A stretch of DNA of 7,208 nucleotides from an uncultured Micrococcales bacterium (GCA_903831585.1 CAIKYE010000138.1:1-7208); one strand, 5' to 3'. Shown: positions 1 through 6,622, counted from the stretch's first letter. The notes: generated by a model not told the origin, from the letters alone. Made by a program: numbers and translations.

Positions 1-1
1 C

Positions 2-1504
2 CGCGGTGCGAGCAAACCTGAAGGCGCAAGCGAATCTAACAGCGCCGGTGATTCTTCTTCGGCAGAAAAGCCAGCACGCGAGCCACGCGAGCAGCGACCA
101 CCGCGCGAACCACGTGAAAAGCGCGAGTCAAACGGTGAAGGATCAAACCGCGAGGGCGCGTCGAAAGACAACGAAACTCGCAGCAACGACTCACGCAATG
201 ATCGTGACTTCAGTGACGAGCGTCGCGGTGGAAACCGCAACCGCAATCGCAACCGTGATCGTTACCGCGACCGCGACTCACGCAACCGCAACCGCGGCTC
301 AAACAACCAGGGTCACGACCGCGATGAAATTGAGCCAGAGATCTCTCCAGATGACGTGCTGGTTCCGGTAGCCGGAATTCTTGACGTGCTCGACAACTAT
401 GCGTTCGTTCGCACCAGCGGATACCTGCCTGGTTCAAACGACGTCTATGTTTCACTCGGCCAGGTCAAGAAGTACAGCCTGCGCAAGGGTGACGCCGTGG
501 TCGGCGCAATTCGCCAGCCAAAAGAGGGCGACAGCCAGGGACGCCAGAAGTTCAACGCGATTGTTCGCATCGACTCAATCAACGGTCAGACTCTCGAAGA
601 GGCTGCTAACCGTGTTGAGTTCGGCAAGCTAACCCCGCTTTACCCGCAGAGCCGCTTGCGTCTCGAGACCGAGTCGAACCGTCTCAGCACTCGAATCATC
701 GACCTTGTGGCACCAATTGGCAAGGGCCAGCGCGGTCTAATCGTTTCGCCTCCGAAGGCCGGTAAGACTTTGGTCTTGCAGGCAATCGCCAACGCGATCT
801 CAACCAACAACCCTGAAGTTCACATGATGGTTGTCTTGGTTGACGAGCGTCCAGAAGAAGTTACCGACATGCAGCGAACCGTGAAGGGCGAGGTTATTGC
901 CTCGACTTTCGACCGCCCAGCAGAAGACCACACAACCGTTGCCGAATTGGCAATCGAGCGTGCGAAGCGTTTGGTTGAGCTCGGTCACGACGTTGTCGTT
1001 CTTCTCGACTCGATCACTCGACTCGGTCGCGCCTACAACCTAAGTGCTCCGGCCTCAGGTCGAATTCTCTCTGGTGGTGTCGACTCGGCAGCGCTCTACC
1101 CACCGAAGCGTTTCTTCGGTGCCGCACGAAACATTGAAGATGGCGGCTCGCTCACCATCCTTGCGACTGCCTTGGTCGAAACTGGTTCGAAGATGGATGA
1201 AATTATCTTCGAAGAGTTCAAGGGAACCGGAAACATGGAGCTTCGTTTGTCTCGCGCTCTAGCTGACAAGAGAATCTTCCCGGCAGTAGATGTCAACGCG
1301 TCTGGAACACGTCGTGAAGAAATCTTGATGGCACCTGACGAGACAAAGATCATCTGGAAGCTTCGTCGCGCACTTGCAGGACTAGACCAGCAGCAGGCTC
1401 TCGAGTTGGTACTTAACCGACTCAAAGAAACCTCTAGCAACGTCGAGTTCTTGATGCAGGTTCAGAAGTCAATGCCAACGCCTTCGGGTTCAGACGGAGA
1501 CTAA
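2..1504 (+). CDS. rho: Transcription termination factor Rho (5'-truncated by window edge)
   Basis: Rho is a hexameric RNA-dependent ATPase/translocase that ends transcription of untranslated RNA in the cytoplasm. The frame is open from base 2 with no credible start, so the N-terminus lies upstream; 500 residues are visible, already more than the roughly 419 of E. coli Rho. A GTG at 356 is in frame but sits inside the RNA-binding domain and is not the start. Visible residues 1 to about 115 are a disordered Arg/Asn/Asp/Glu-rich extension typical of actinobacterial Rho. Next come the cold-shock-like primary RNA site (about 120-175, GILDVLDNYAFVRTSGYL), Walker A SPPKAGKT (bases 746-769), the DERPEEV segment with the catalytic Glu, Walker B VVVLLDS (992-1012), the Q-loop region (LSGGVD, PKRFFGAARN) and the R-loop region (EEFKGTGNMELRL). 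All ATPase motifs are intact. Stop is TAA. The identification is secure; the N-terminal length is unknown. Confidence 0.97.
   Translation, partial: RGASKPEGASESNSAGDSSSAEKPAREPREQRPPREPREKRESNGEGSNREGASKDNETRSNDSRNDRDFSDERRGGNRNRNRNRDRYRDRDSRNRNRGSNNQGHDRDEIEPEISPDDVLVPVAGILDVLDNYAFVRTSGYLPGSNDVYVSLGQVKKYSLRKGDAVVGAIRQPKEGDSQGRQKFNAIVRIDSINGQTLEEAANRVEFGKLTPLYPQSRLRLETESNRLSTRIIDLVAPIGKGQRGLIVSPPKAGKTLVLQAIANAISTNNPEVHMMVVLVDERPEEVTDMQRTVKGEVIASTFDRPAEDHTTVAELAIERAKRLVELGHDVVVLLDSITRLGRAYNLSAPASGRILSGGVDSAALYPPKRFFGAARNIEDGGSLTILATALVETGSKMDEIIFEEFKGTGNMELRLSRALADKRIFPAVDVNASGTRREEILMAPDETKIIWKLRRALAGLDQQQALELVLNRLKETSSNVEFLMQVQKSMPTPSGSDGD
233..295 (+). repeat. Low-complexity Arg-Asn/Arg-Asp codon repeat inside rho
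   Basis: Alternating Arg and Asn/Asp/Tyr codons (CGC/CGT with AAC/AAT/GAC/GAT/TAC) encode three Asn-Arg pairs, then Asp/Tyr-Arg pairs, then Ser and further Arg-Asn pairs. It lies in the disordered N-terminal extension of Rho, just before the RNA-binding fold. Such tracts are known in actinobacterial Rho and are thought to add RNA-binding capacity. The near-repetitive DNA could vary in length between strains by slippage (inference). Confidence 0.8.
1496..1500 (+). promoter_or_regulatory. Ribosome binding site for prfA, inside the end of rho
   Basis: GGAGA lies in the last codons of rho, 8 nt before the TTG at 1509. It supports the unusual TTG start and means that ribosomes finishing rho cover the prfA initiation region, which favours translational coupling. 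Confidence 0.7.
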
Positions 1505-1508
1505 GTAA

Positions 1509-2588
1509 TTGCTCGACTCGGTACAGCCGCTTTTAGCTGAGCACCTCGCCCTTCAGACCCAGTTGTCTGAGGCGAGCGTGCACGCTAACCCTGTGCTGGC
1601 CAAAAAGCTCAACCGTCGCTATGCAGAGTTGGGCGCGATAGTCGCGGCCTATAACTCTGTTGTCACCCTCACCGATGATCTAGCAGCGACCAAAGAACTA
1701 GCCAAAGAAGACGAGTCGTTTGCCGACGAGGTTCCGGCCTCTGAAGAGAAATTGGCAGCCGCAAGCGAAAAGCTTCGTCGCCTATTGATTCCTCGTGATC
1801 CAGACGATGGCCGCGATGTAATCATGGAAATTAAGGCTGGAGAAGGCGGTGCCGAATCAGCGCTGTTCGCAGCCGATCTGCTTCGCATGTACATTCAGTA
1901 CGCCAACTCAAAGGGCTGGAAGACCGAGATTCTCGACAAAAACGAGTCTGACCTCGGTGGCTACAAAGACGTGCAGATTGCCATCAAGTCGAACACCACA
2001 GACCCTGCTCAGGGCGTCTTTGCTCACCTGAAGTACGAGGGTGGGGTGCACCGCGTTCAGCGTGTGCCGGTCACCGAAACCCAGGGTCGCATTCACACCT
2101 CGGCTGCCGGCGTTCTAGTGTTTCCCGAGGTCGATGCTCCCGAAGAAGTTGAGATCAGTCAGAACGATCTTCGCATCGATGTCTATCGTTCGAGTGGCCC
2201 AGGCGGTCAATCGGTTAACACAACCGACTCTGCCGTTCGCATAACCCACCTTCCGACCGGAATCGTGGTGTCGATGCAGAACGAGAAGTCTCAGTTGCAA
2301 AACCGCGAAGCAGCCATGCGTGTTTTGCGCGCCAGAATTCTTGCGGCTCAGCAAGAGGCAATCGAAGCCGAACAGTCTGCTGCTCGCCGATCACAGGTGA
2401 AGTCGGTCGACCGCAGCGAGCGAATTCGCACCTACAACTTTCCAGAAAACCGAATCGCAGATCACCGAACCGGTTACAAGTCTTACAATCTAGATCAGGT
2501 CATGGATGGCGCTCTCGAGCCGGTGGTTCAATCCGCAATACAGGTTGACGAAGAAGCCCGTCTAGCCGCACTCGGCGCCGAAAAGTAA
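1509..2588 (+). CDS. prfA: Peptide chain release factor 1 (RF1)
   Basis: RF1 recognises UAA and UAG in the ribosomal A site and triggers peptidyl-tRNA hydrolysis. The 359-residue product has the normal RF1 length. An N-terminal helical domain (about 1-95) precedes the core. The codon-recognition tripeptide PVT is at residues 187-189 in [19 protein letters not shown]; a P-x-T motif marks RF1, whereas RF2 carries SPF. The catalytic GGQ is at residues 232-234 ([16 protein letters not shown]), with Gln234 the expected methylation site of PrmC, encoded next. The TTG start is chosen because a GGAGA site precedes it and because the first residues ([11 protein letters not shown]) match the usual N-terminus of actinobacterial RF1. 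The gene begins 4 nt after the rho stop, with no rpmE between. Stop is TAA, readable by RF1 itself. Confidence 0.97.
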   Translation: MLDSVQPLLAEHLALQTQLSEASVHANPVLAKKLNRRYAELGAIVAAYNSVVTLTDDLAATKELAKEDESFADEVPASEEKLAAASEKLRRLLIPRDPDDGRDVIMEIKAGEGGAESALFAADLLRMYIQYANSKGWKTEILDKNESDLGGYKDVQIAIKSNTTDPAQGVFAHLKYEGGVHRVQRVPVTETQGRIHTSAAGVLVFPEVDAPEEVEISQNDLRIDVYRSSGPGGQSVNTTDSAVRITHLPTGIVVSMQNEKSQLQNREAAMRVLRARILAAQQEAIEAEQSAARRSQVKSVDRSERIRTYNFPENRIADHRTGYKSYNLDQVMDGALEPVVQSAIQVDEEARLAALGAEK

Positions 2589-2594
2589 CCAAAC

Positions 2595-3443
2595 ATGTTG
2601 TTGCGCGAGTTAGTCGCACACGCGGTCGAAAAATTCGAAAGCGCGCAGATTCACGGCGCAAGGGTTGACGCCGAGCTTCTTGCCGGTCACGTTCTTCAAC
2701 TCAACCGTGGCGAAGTTCAGGCAGCCATGATTTCGGGTGTCGAACTAGATGAATCTCAAAGCAAACTTTTTACCGAGCTTGCCGCACGACGATTCGCTCG
2801 CGAACCGCTTCAGCACCTAACCGGTATCGCCTACTTTCGCCAACTTGAACTCAACGTTGGCAAGGGTGTCTTCATTCCGCGGCCTGAGACCGAAATTGTC
2901 ACACAGGTAGCCATCGATGCTCTCAACTCGAGCGAGTTAGAAAACCCGATTGCCGTCGATCTCGGCACCGGAAGCGGAGCAATCGCTCTCTCGCTGCATG
3001 TCGAGGTGCCCAAGGCGAAGGTGCACGCAATCGAGAAGTCAGAAGATGCTTTTGATTTCACCAAAAGAAACTTTGAGAAATATGCCGGGGCAGAGCTGGT
3101 GCTCGGTGATCTTGCCGATTCGTTCAACGCCCTCAATGGCTCAGTATCGGTGGTCATCTCTAACCCGCCATACATACCCAATTCGATGGTGCCAATCGAC
3201 CCCGAGGTTCACCTGCACGAGCCATCTCTCGCTCTTTACGGGGGAGAAGATGGGCTAGACGTCATTCGTGTCTTGTCAACTGTGGCCAAGCGCTTGCTGC
3301 TAGAAGGCGGAATGTTGGTCATCGAGCACGCAGACACCCAGTCGGTTATGGTCTGTGAATTACTATTGGCTGAAGGTTGGCGTGATGTTCGTGCCTACCA
3401 AGACTTGACCGGCAAAGACCGAGCGGTTTCTGCAATTCACTAG
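2595..3443 (+). CDS. prmC: Release factor glutamine N5-methyltransferase PrmC (HemK)
   Basis: PrmC is a cytoplasmic SAM-dependent enzyme that methylates the Gln of the GGQ motif in RF1 and RF2, raising termination efficiency. The 282 residues match the family length. An N-terminal helical substrate-binding domain (about 1-85, including RFAREPLQHLTGIAYF) is followed by a Rossmann methyltransferase fold. SAM motif I is VDLGTGSGAIALSL (from residue 121), and the diagnostic catalytic motif NPPY is at 190-193 (VVISNPPYIPN), followed by the family HEPSLALYGGEDGLDVI segment. The gene starts 6 nt after prfA, its substrate gene, a pairing conserved in many bacteria. No good Shine-Dalgarno sequence precedes the ATG at 2595 (only GAAAAG at 2580-2585), so translation probably depends on ribosomes finishing prfA. 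A TTG immediately follows the ATG, so the exact start could differ by a codon. Stop is TAG. Confidence 0.96.
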   Translation: MLLRELVAHAVEKFESAQIHGARVDAELLAGHVLQLNRGEVQAAMISGVELDESQSKLFTELAARRFAREPLQHLTGIAYFRQLELNVGKGVFIPRPETEIVTQVAIDALNSSELENPIAVDLGTGSGAIALSLHVEVPKAKVHAIEKSEDAFDFTKRNFEKYAGAELVLGDLADSFNALNGSVSVVISNPPYIPNSMVPIDPEVHLHEPSLALYGGEDGLDVIRVLSTVAKRLLLEGGMLVIEHADTQSVMVCELLLAEGWRDVRAYQDLTGKDRAVSAIH

Positions 3444-3448
3444 CAGCG

Positions 3449-3454
3449 AAAGGA
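3449..3454 (+). promoter_or_regulatory. Ribosome binding site for tsaC
   Basis: AAAGGA ends 6 nt before the GTG at 3461, within the 17-nt prmC-tsaC gap. It decides the GTG start, since no ATG exists near the N-terminal end of that frame. Confidence 0.7.
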
Positions 3455-3460
3455 ATCACC

Positions 3461-4150
3461 GTGCAGCGAATTTATGACTGTGCAGTTGACACCGACCTGC
3501 TAACTGGAATGCGCCTTGCTAATATTGCTCTTCAGCGCGACGAGCTTGTGGTTTTGCCGACCGACACCGTTTATGGATTAGCCGCTAACGCTTTTTCACA
3601 CAAAGGTGTTCAGGCTCTGCTAGCGGCAAAGGGTCGCACCGCTCAATCGCCACCACCCGTTCTTATTTCAAACATCAATCAGCTTGATGCACTCACCGAA
3701 TTTGTTCCAGAAATTGCCCGCAAGTTGGCGGCCACTTTTTGGCCTGGCGCGCTAACGATGATTTTGAAAGCTCAACCATCTCTTCAGTGGGATCTCGGCG
3801 AAACCAAAGGCACAGTGGCGCTGAGAATGCCAGATCACAAGATTGCTCTAGCCCTGCTAGAAGAAACCGGGCCACTGGCCGTCTCAAGCGCAAACCTCAC
3901 CGGCGAACCAGCGGCAACTACCTGTCAGCAGGCCGAAGGGTATCTCGGTGCGAGCGTTGCGGTCTATTTAGACAGCGGCCCGTCACCAAAAGGCGAAGCG
4001 TCAACGATTCTCGATCTCACCTCGATTACAGAAACCTTTGTCGACGGCAAAATTGTGGCCGAAGGAAAGATTCGCATAGTTCGCTTGGGTGCACTGAAAA
4101 AAGCAAAATTGAAAACCGTTGTCGGCAATCTTTTCGAAGCCGATAATTAG
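3461..4150 (+). CDS. tsaC: L-threonylcarbamoyladenylate synthase (Sua5/YrdC/TsaC family)
   Basis: This enzyme makes threonylcarbamoyl-AMP from threonine, bicarbonate and ATP, the first step of t6A37 formation in tRNAs that read ANN codons. The YrdC fold fills most of the 229 residues: the nucleotide/threonine pocket LPTDTVYGLAA (32-42), the Lys/Arg pair in KGRTAQSPPPVLI (57-69), FWPGALTMIL (93-102), VALRMPDH (119-126) and SSANLTGEPA (142-151). After about residue 208 only a short Lys-rich tail remains, so the separate C-terminal Sua5 domain is absent and the protein is TsaC-like in architecture; in actinobacteria the equivalent gene is often labelled Sua5. The GTG start has a good ribosome binding site. 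The TAG stop shares its G with the GTG of the next gene (TAGTG), implying stop-start coupling. The position after prmC matches Mycobacterium and Streptomyces. Confidence 0.93.
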   Translation: MQRIYDCAVDTDLLTGMRLANIALQRDELVVLPTDTVYGLAANAFSHKGVQALLAAKGRTAQSPPPVLISNINQLDALTEFVPEIARKLAATFWPGALTMILKAQPSLQWDLGETKGTVALRMPDHKIALALLEETGPLAVSSANLTGEPAATTCQQAEGYLGASVAVYLDSGPSPKGEASTILDLTSITETFVDGKIVAEGKIRIVRLGALKKAKLKTVVGNLFEADN

Positions 4151-5262
4151 TGCGCGCATATCTTTTGATTGCGGCCATAAGCGCCGTTGTCACCTTCGGT
4201 CTCACCTGGCTGACGCTGAAGGTTTCGCATAGATACAAGTTGTATCCGCAGATTCGTGCTCGCGATGTTCACACCAAGCCCACCCCGAGACTCGGCGGAG
4301 TTGCAATGTTCGGCGGATTCGCGGCTGCGATGGCTGCCGCGGCTGCCTTCGGCTGGTTTAGAAGCGTCTTCGCAGATCCGGTTCAAATAATTGCGATCAT
4401 CGCGGCGGCTTTCATGATCACCCTTATCGGTTTTCTCGACGACCTCTATGACCTTGACTGGACGCTAAAACTCGCGGGGCAGTTTGCCGTTGCCGGCGTT
4501 CTTGCCTGGCAGGGTGTTCAGATCATCTCGCTGCCTATCGCTGGCCTAACCATCGGCAGCTTCGGCACATCCCTCGTGGTGACGGTGTTTTTGACGGTTT
4601 TGGTCATGAACGCGGTGAACTTCATCGATGGGCTCGACGGGCTCGTCAGCGGAGTGGTCTTCATCGGCACCGCGGTTTTCTTCGTCTACAGCTACTTGCT
4701 GGCTCAAGAAACCTCTCCTTCGAATTACTTCAACCTCGCATCTCTGATTTCGGCAATCGTCATTGGCATGTGCGTAGGATTTCTTCCGCTCAACTGGCGC
4801 CCAGCCAAAATCTTCATGGGTGACTCCGGCGCTATGTTGCTCGGTTTGCTGATGGCAACTTCTGCACTGACGGTTACCGGTCAAATCGACCCTCACATGG
4901 CGGGCGAGGATGATCTCGTGCCAGCATTCATTCCGCTGATTCTGCCGCTTGCCATTTTGGTGCTGCCTCTGCTCGACTTCACGCTCGCCGTTCTTCGCAG
5001 GCTTCGTGCCGGAAAGTCTCCCTTCGCCGCAGATCGTCAGCACATTCACCACAGGCTGCAAGACCTCGGCCACAGCCACGTTGGTTCGGTCTTGGTGTTC
5101 TACATCTGGACTGCGCTGATTTCGCTCAGCTGCCTAATGTTCTTTTTCTTGCCCTGGCAGGGCATCCTGGCCTTTGTCGCGGTTGGCATCGCCGCAGCGA
5201 CTCTTTTCACCCTTCGGCCGATCATCAAAAAACGCTTAGGAGCGAAAAATGAGCAGTTCTAG
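4150..5262 (+). CDS. wecA: Polyprenyl-phosphate GlcNAc-1-phosphate transferase (WecA/TagO family)
   Basis: This integral membrane enzyme transfers a sugar-1-phosphate, usually GlcNAc-1-P from the UDP-sugar, to a polyprenyl phosphate carrier, starting a cell-wall glycopolymer. The 370 residues form about ten or eleven hydrophobic segments. Family motifs appear in order: HTKPTPRLGG (41-50), the Mg-binding pair GFLDD (Asp97, Asp98), NAVNFIDGLDGL (154-165), FMGDSG (222-227) and the cytoplasmic HIHHRL loop (298-303). The HIHH signature separates WecA/TagO from MraY. It lies between tsaC and the atpI-like gene as Rv1302 does in M. tuberculosis. Which polymer it serves (teichoic-type, rhamnan or other) cannot be read from this window. 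The GTG start overlaps the tsaC stop by 1 nt and has only a weak GAAG upstream, so coupling is likely. Its 3' end overlaps the next gene by 14 nt. Stop is TAG. Confidence 0.93.
   Translation: MRAYLLIAAISAVVTFGLTWLTLKVSHRYKLYPQIRARDVHTKPTPRLGGVAMFGGFAAAMAAAAAFGWFRSVFADPVQIIAIIAAAFMITLIGFLDDLYDLDWTLKLAGQFAVAGVLAWQGVQIISLPIAGLTIGSFGTSLVVTVFLTVLVMNAVNFIDGLDGLVSGVVFIGTAVFFVYSYLLAQETSPSNYFNLASLISAIVIGMCVGFLPLNWRPAKIFMGDSGAMLLGLLMATSALTVTGQIDPHMAGEDDLVPAFIPLILPLAILVLPLLDFTLAVLRRLRAGKSPFAADRQHIHHRLQDLGHSHVGSVLVFYIWTALISLSCLMFFFLPWQGILAFVAVGIAAATLFTLRPIIKKRLGAKNEQF
5238..5242 (+). promoter_or_regulatory. Ribosome binding site for the atpI-like gene
   Basis: AGGAG inside the wecA coding sequence ends 6 nt before the ATG at 5249. 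This near-ideal placement fixes the start of the atpI-like gene despite its 14-nt overlap with wecA. Confidence 0.8.
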
Positions 5263-5656
5263 CGAAAAGCTATTTTCGAGCATTCTCAAGAAGGGCGCTC
5301 TTCTGATTGGCGCGATTGCCGCTTTGGGAGGGCTGATTGGCTACCTGGTCGCCTCAACAAACGGCCTCATCAGCGCCCTAATCGGTGCAGCCATGGCCTT
5401 CGTGTTTGTTTCGATGACGGCCGGCTCGGTTTGGCTTGGCGGCAAGCTCTCACTAGGTGGATTCTTCGGGGTGGTCTTGGGTGGCTGGATAGTCAAACTG
5501 CTCGGATTCATCGTTTTGGTGGCCACGCTTCGGTCGGCTGATTTCATCGTTGGCCCGGTTCTCTTTGGCAGCGTGGTGACCTCGATTATCGGCAGTTTGG
5601 TGCTCGATGCCATCGTGGTCACGAAGACCAGAATCGCCACGTTCGACCCAAAGTAA
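5249..5656 (+). CDS. Small four-helix membrane protein, AtpI-like (Rv1303-type)
   Basis: The 135-residue protein is strongly hydrophobic, with four probable membrane spans at about 16-35, 38-62, 70-93 and 99-124, a short Ser/Lys-containing N-terminus and a charged tail (TKTRIATFDPK). I recognise no catalytic motif. Its place directly before atpB corresponds to the atpI-like gene of other actinobacteria (Rv1303 in M. tuberculosis). AtpI proteins in other bacteria help assemble or stabilise the c-ring, and some have been linked to Mg or Ca transport; that role here is inferred mainly from position and topology. It overlaps wecA by 14 nt with its own strong AGGAG, so it belongs to the upstream transcription unit. 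The 126-nt gap and promoter candidate that follow separate it from the ATP synthase genes. Stop is TAA. Confidence 0.8.
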   Translation: MSSSSEKLFSSILKKGALLIGAIAALGGLIGYLVASTNGLISALIGAAMAFVFVSMTAGSVWLGGKLSLGGFFGVVLGGWIVKLLGFIVLVATLRSADFIVGPVLFGSVVTSIIGSLVLDAIVVTKTRIATFDPK

Positions 5657-5676
5657 ATCGCACTCCACGCAGGCCT

Positions 5677-5715
5677 GCATAAGCCCAATGACGGCAATTT
5701 TGCCCGATTTTATGC
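5677..5715. repeat. Interrupted inverted repeat in the gap before atpB
   Basis: GCATAA (5677-5682) is matched by TTATGC (5710-5715), plus one possible G-T pair inside. Between the arms sits a smaller hairpin, GGCA-ATTT-TGCC (5693-5704). Unequal interior loops (9 and 4 nt) separate the two stems. It overlaps the region just upstream of the candidate atpB promoter. There is no uninterrupted GC stem with a U-run, so I do not call a terminator. It could be an operator, a weak attenuating structure or chance. Confidence 0.4.
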
Positions 5716-5724
5716 TGTTAGAAT
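5716..5724 (+). promoter_or_regulatory. Candidate extended -10 promoter for atpB-atpE-atpF
   Basis: TGT followed by TAGAAT gives a TGN extension plus a -10 hexamer with five of six matches to TATAAT. No good -35 lies at the normal distance, which extended -10 promoters tolerate. Predicted transcription would start near 5731, leaving a leader of about 50 nt before the TTG at 5783. A second, overlapping possibility is ATGACG (5688-5693), 17 nt, TATGCT (5711-5716), each box matching four of six. The palindrome GAATATTC (5721-5728) overlaps the -10. The promoter is inferred from sequence alone. Confidence 0.45.
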
Positions 5725-5767
5725 ATTCGAAACCAGCCTGCGGCAACCCAAAAAGCTGCCCCGACTC

Positions 5768-5773
5768 AGGAGA
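5768..5773 (+). promoter_or_regulatory. Ribosome binding site for atpB
   Basis: AGGAGA lies 9 nt before the TTG at 5783. It supports that rare start, because the same frame has no ATG, GTG or TTG upstream back to at least 5717. Confidence 0.75.
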
Positions 5774-5782
5774 ATCTCACCG

Positions 5783-6622
5783 TTGATTAACGCTCTCTCT
5801 CTGCTCACGCGGGCAGCATATACAGAGTCGTCATCCGGTGAATTCCACGCTCCTTCAATCATGGAGTTCTACCCCGAAGTAATTGCTTTTGAGGGCACAC
5901 CTTTTGAGTTGAACAGAATCATGTTGATTCGTCTCTTGGTCATGACCGCACTGATCGTTTTGTTCTGGCTCTGGACATCAAAGTTCAAGAGTGCTTACAA
6001 GAACAACACTTTGGTGCCATCGCGTTTTCAACTTATGGGAGAGATTTCGCTCAACTTTGTTCGCAAGAGCATCGCTCACGAGCAGCTCGGCGAGAAAGAT
6101 GGCGACCGCTTTCTTCCGTTGTTGAGCACAATGTTCTTCTTGGTTCTCGGAATGAACATCACCGGAGTAATACCGGGGCTAAACATCGCCGGAACTTCGG
6201 TAATCGGTTTGCCTTTGGTGCTAGCGGCAGCTGCCTATGTGACTTTCATTTACGCCGGAGTTCGCAAGCACGGCGGCCACTTCTTCACAGCGGCGCTCTT
6301 TCCTGCCGGCGTTCCAAAAGCCTTTTACATCCTGGTAACTCCTATCGAGTTCCTCTCAACCTTCATCCTTCGCCCGGTCACGCTGGCCTTGCGTTTGATG
6401 ATGAACATGATCGCGGGGCACCTCTTGCTCGTGCTCTGTTTCTCGGCAACACAGTTCTTCTTCTTCAACGCGGAGGGCATTTTCAAATTCTTCGGCGCTG
6501 GAACATTCCTGTTTGGCTTCGCATTCACGGTCTTCGAGATCTTGGTGGCGTTCCTGCAGGCATACGTTTTTACTCTTCTAACCACGGTCTACATTCAGTT
6601 GGCCTTGGCAGACGAGCACTAA
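5783..6622 (+). CDS. atpB: F1Fo ATP synthase subunit a
   Basis: Subunit a is the membrane stator that holds the two proton half-channels beside the c-ring. The 279-residue product has a short outer N-terminus (with FEGTPFELNRIM) and about five or six spans. The essential Arg is Arg204 in LALRLMMNMIAGH, equivalent to E. coli Arg210, with Asn208 matching Asn214. The last helix FEILVAFLQAYVFTLLTTVY carries Gln259, equivalent to Gln252. At E. coli positions 219 and 245 (Glu and His) the residues here are His213 and Glu252, a reciprocal swap. The TTG start follows from the AGGAGA site and from conserved sequence upstream of the next Met (residue 27), though I cannot exclude a shorter form. It opens the ATP synthase operon in the standard order a-c-b. 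Stop is TAA. Confidence 0.96.
   Translation: MINALSLLTRAAYTESSSGEFHAPSIMEFYPEVIAFEGTPFELNRIMLIRLLVMTALIVLFWLWTSKFKSAYKNNTLVPSRFQLMGEISLNFVRKSIAHEQLGEKDGDRFLPLLSTMFFLVLGMNITGVIPGLNIAGTSVIGLPLVLAAAAYVTFIYAGVRKHGGHFFTAALFPAGVPKAFYILVTPIEFLSTFILRPVTLALRLMMNMIAGHLLLVLCFSATQFFFFNAEGIFKFFGAGTFLFGFAFTVFEILVAFLQAYVFTLLTTVYIQLALADEH

Noticed and set aside
356..358. GTG as the start of rho
   Set aside because: It falls at the edge of the cold-shock-like RNA-binding domain, lacks a ribosome binding site, and the frame stays open upstream with sequence typical of actinobacterial Rho.
6..371. 121-codon + strand frame with Ala/Thr repeats at the window start
   Set aside because: It is the out-of-frame reading of the Arg/Asn repeat codons of rho; the rho frame continues smoothly into a conserved domain.
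3486..3491. Perfect TTGACA suggesting an internal promoter in tsaC
   Set aside because: No acceptable -10 lies 16-18 nt downstream; the nearest AT-rich hexamer TAATAT is about 28 nt away. It encodes conserved-frame residues of tsaC.
3739..4146. 135-codon + strand frame overlapping tsaC
   Set aside because: It has an Arg/Ser-rich unstructured composition and lies entirely within the conserved YrdC domain gene in another frame.
4546..5079. 177-codon open frame on the - strand antisense to wecA
   Set aside because: It is rich in Gln, His, Arg and Glu with no recognisable motif, and lies wholly inside a convincing membrane enzyme gene. It is a shadow of the codon bias of wecA.
5693..5710. GGCA-ATTT-TGCC stem followed by CGATTTT as an intrinsic terminator after the atpI-like gene
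   Set aside because: The stem is only 4 bp (5 with an impossible 2-nt loop), and the T-run is short and offset, so it is too weak for a terminator.
5453..5746. 97-codon - strand frame crossing the gap before atpB
   Set aside because: It is mostly antisense to the atpI-like membrane protein, with no motif and no ribosome binding site that I can see.
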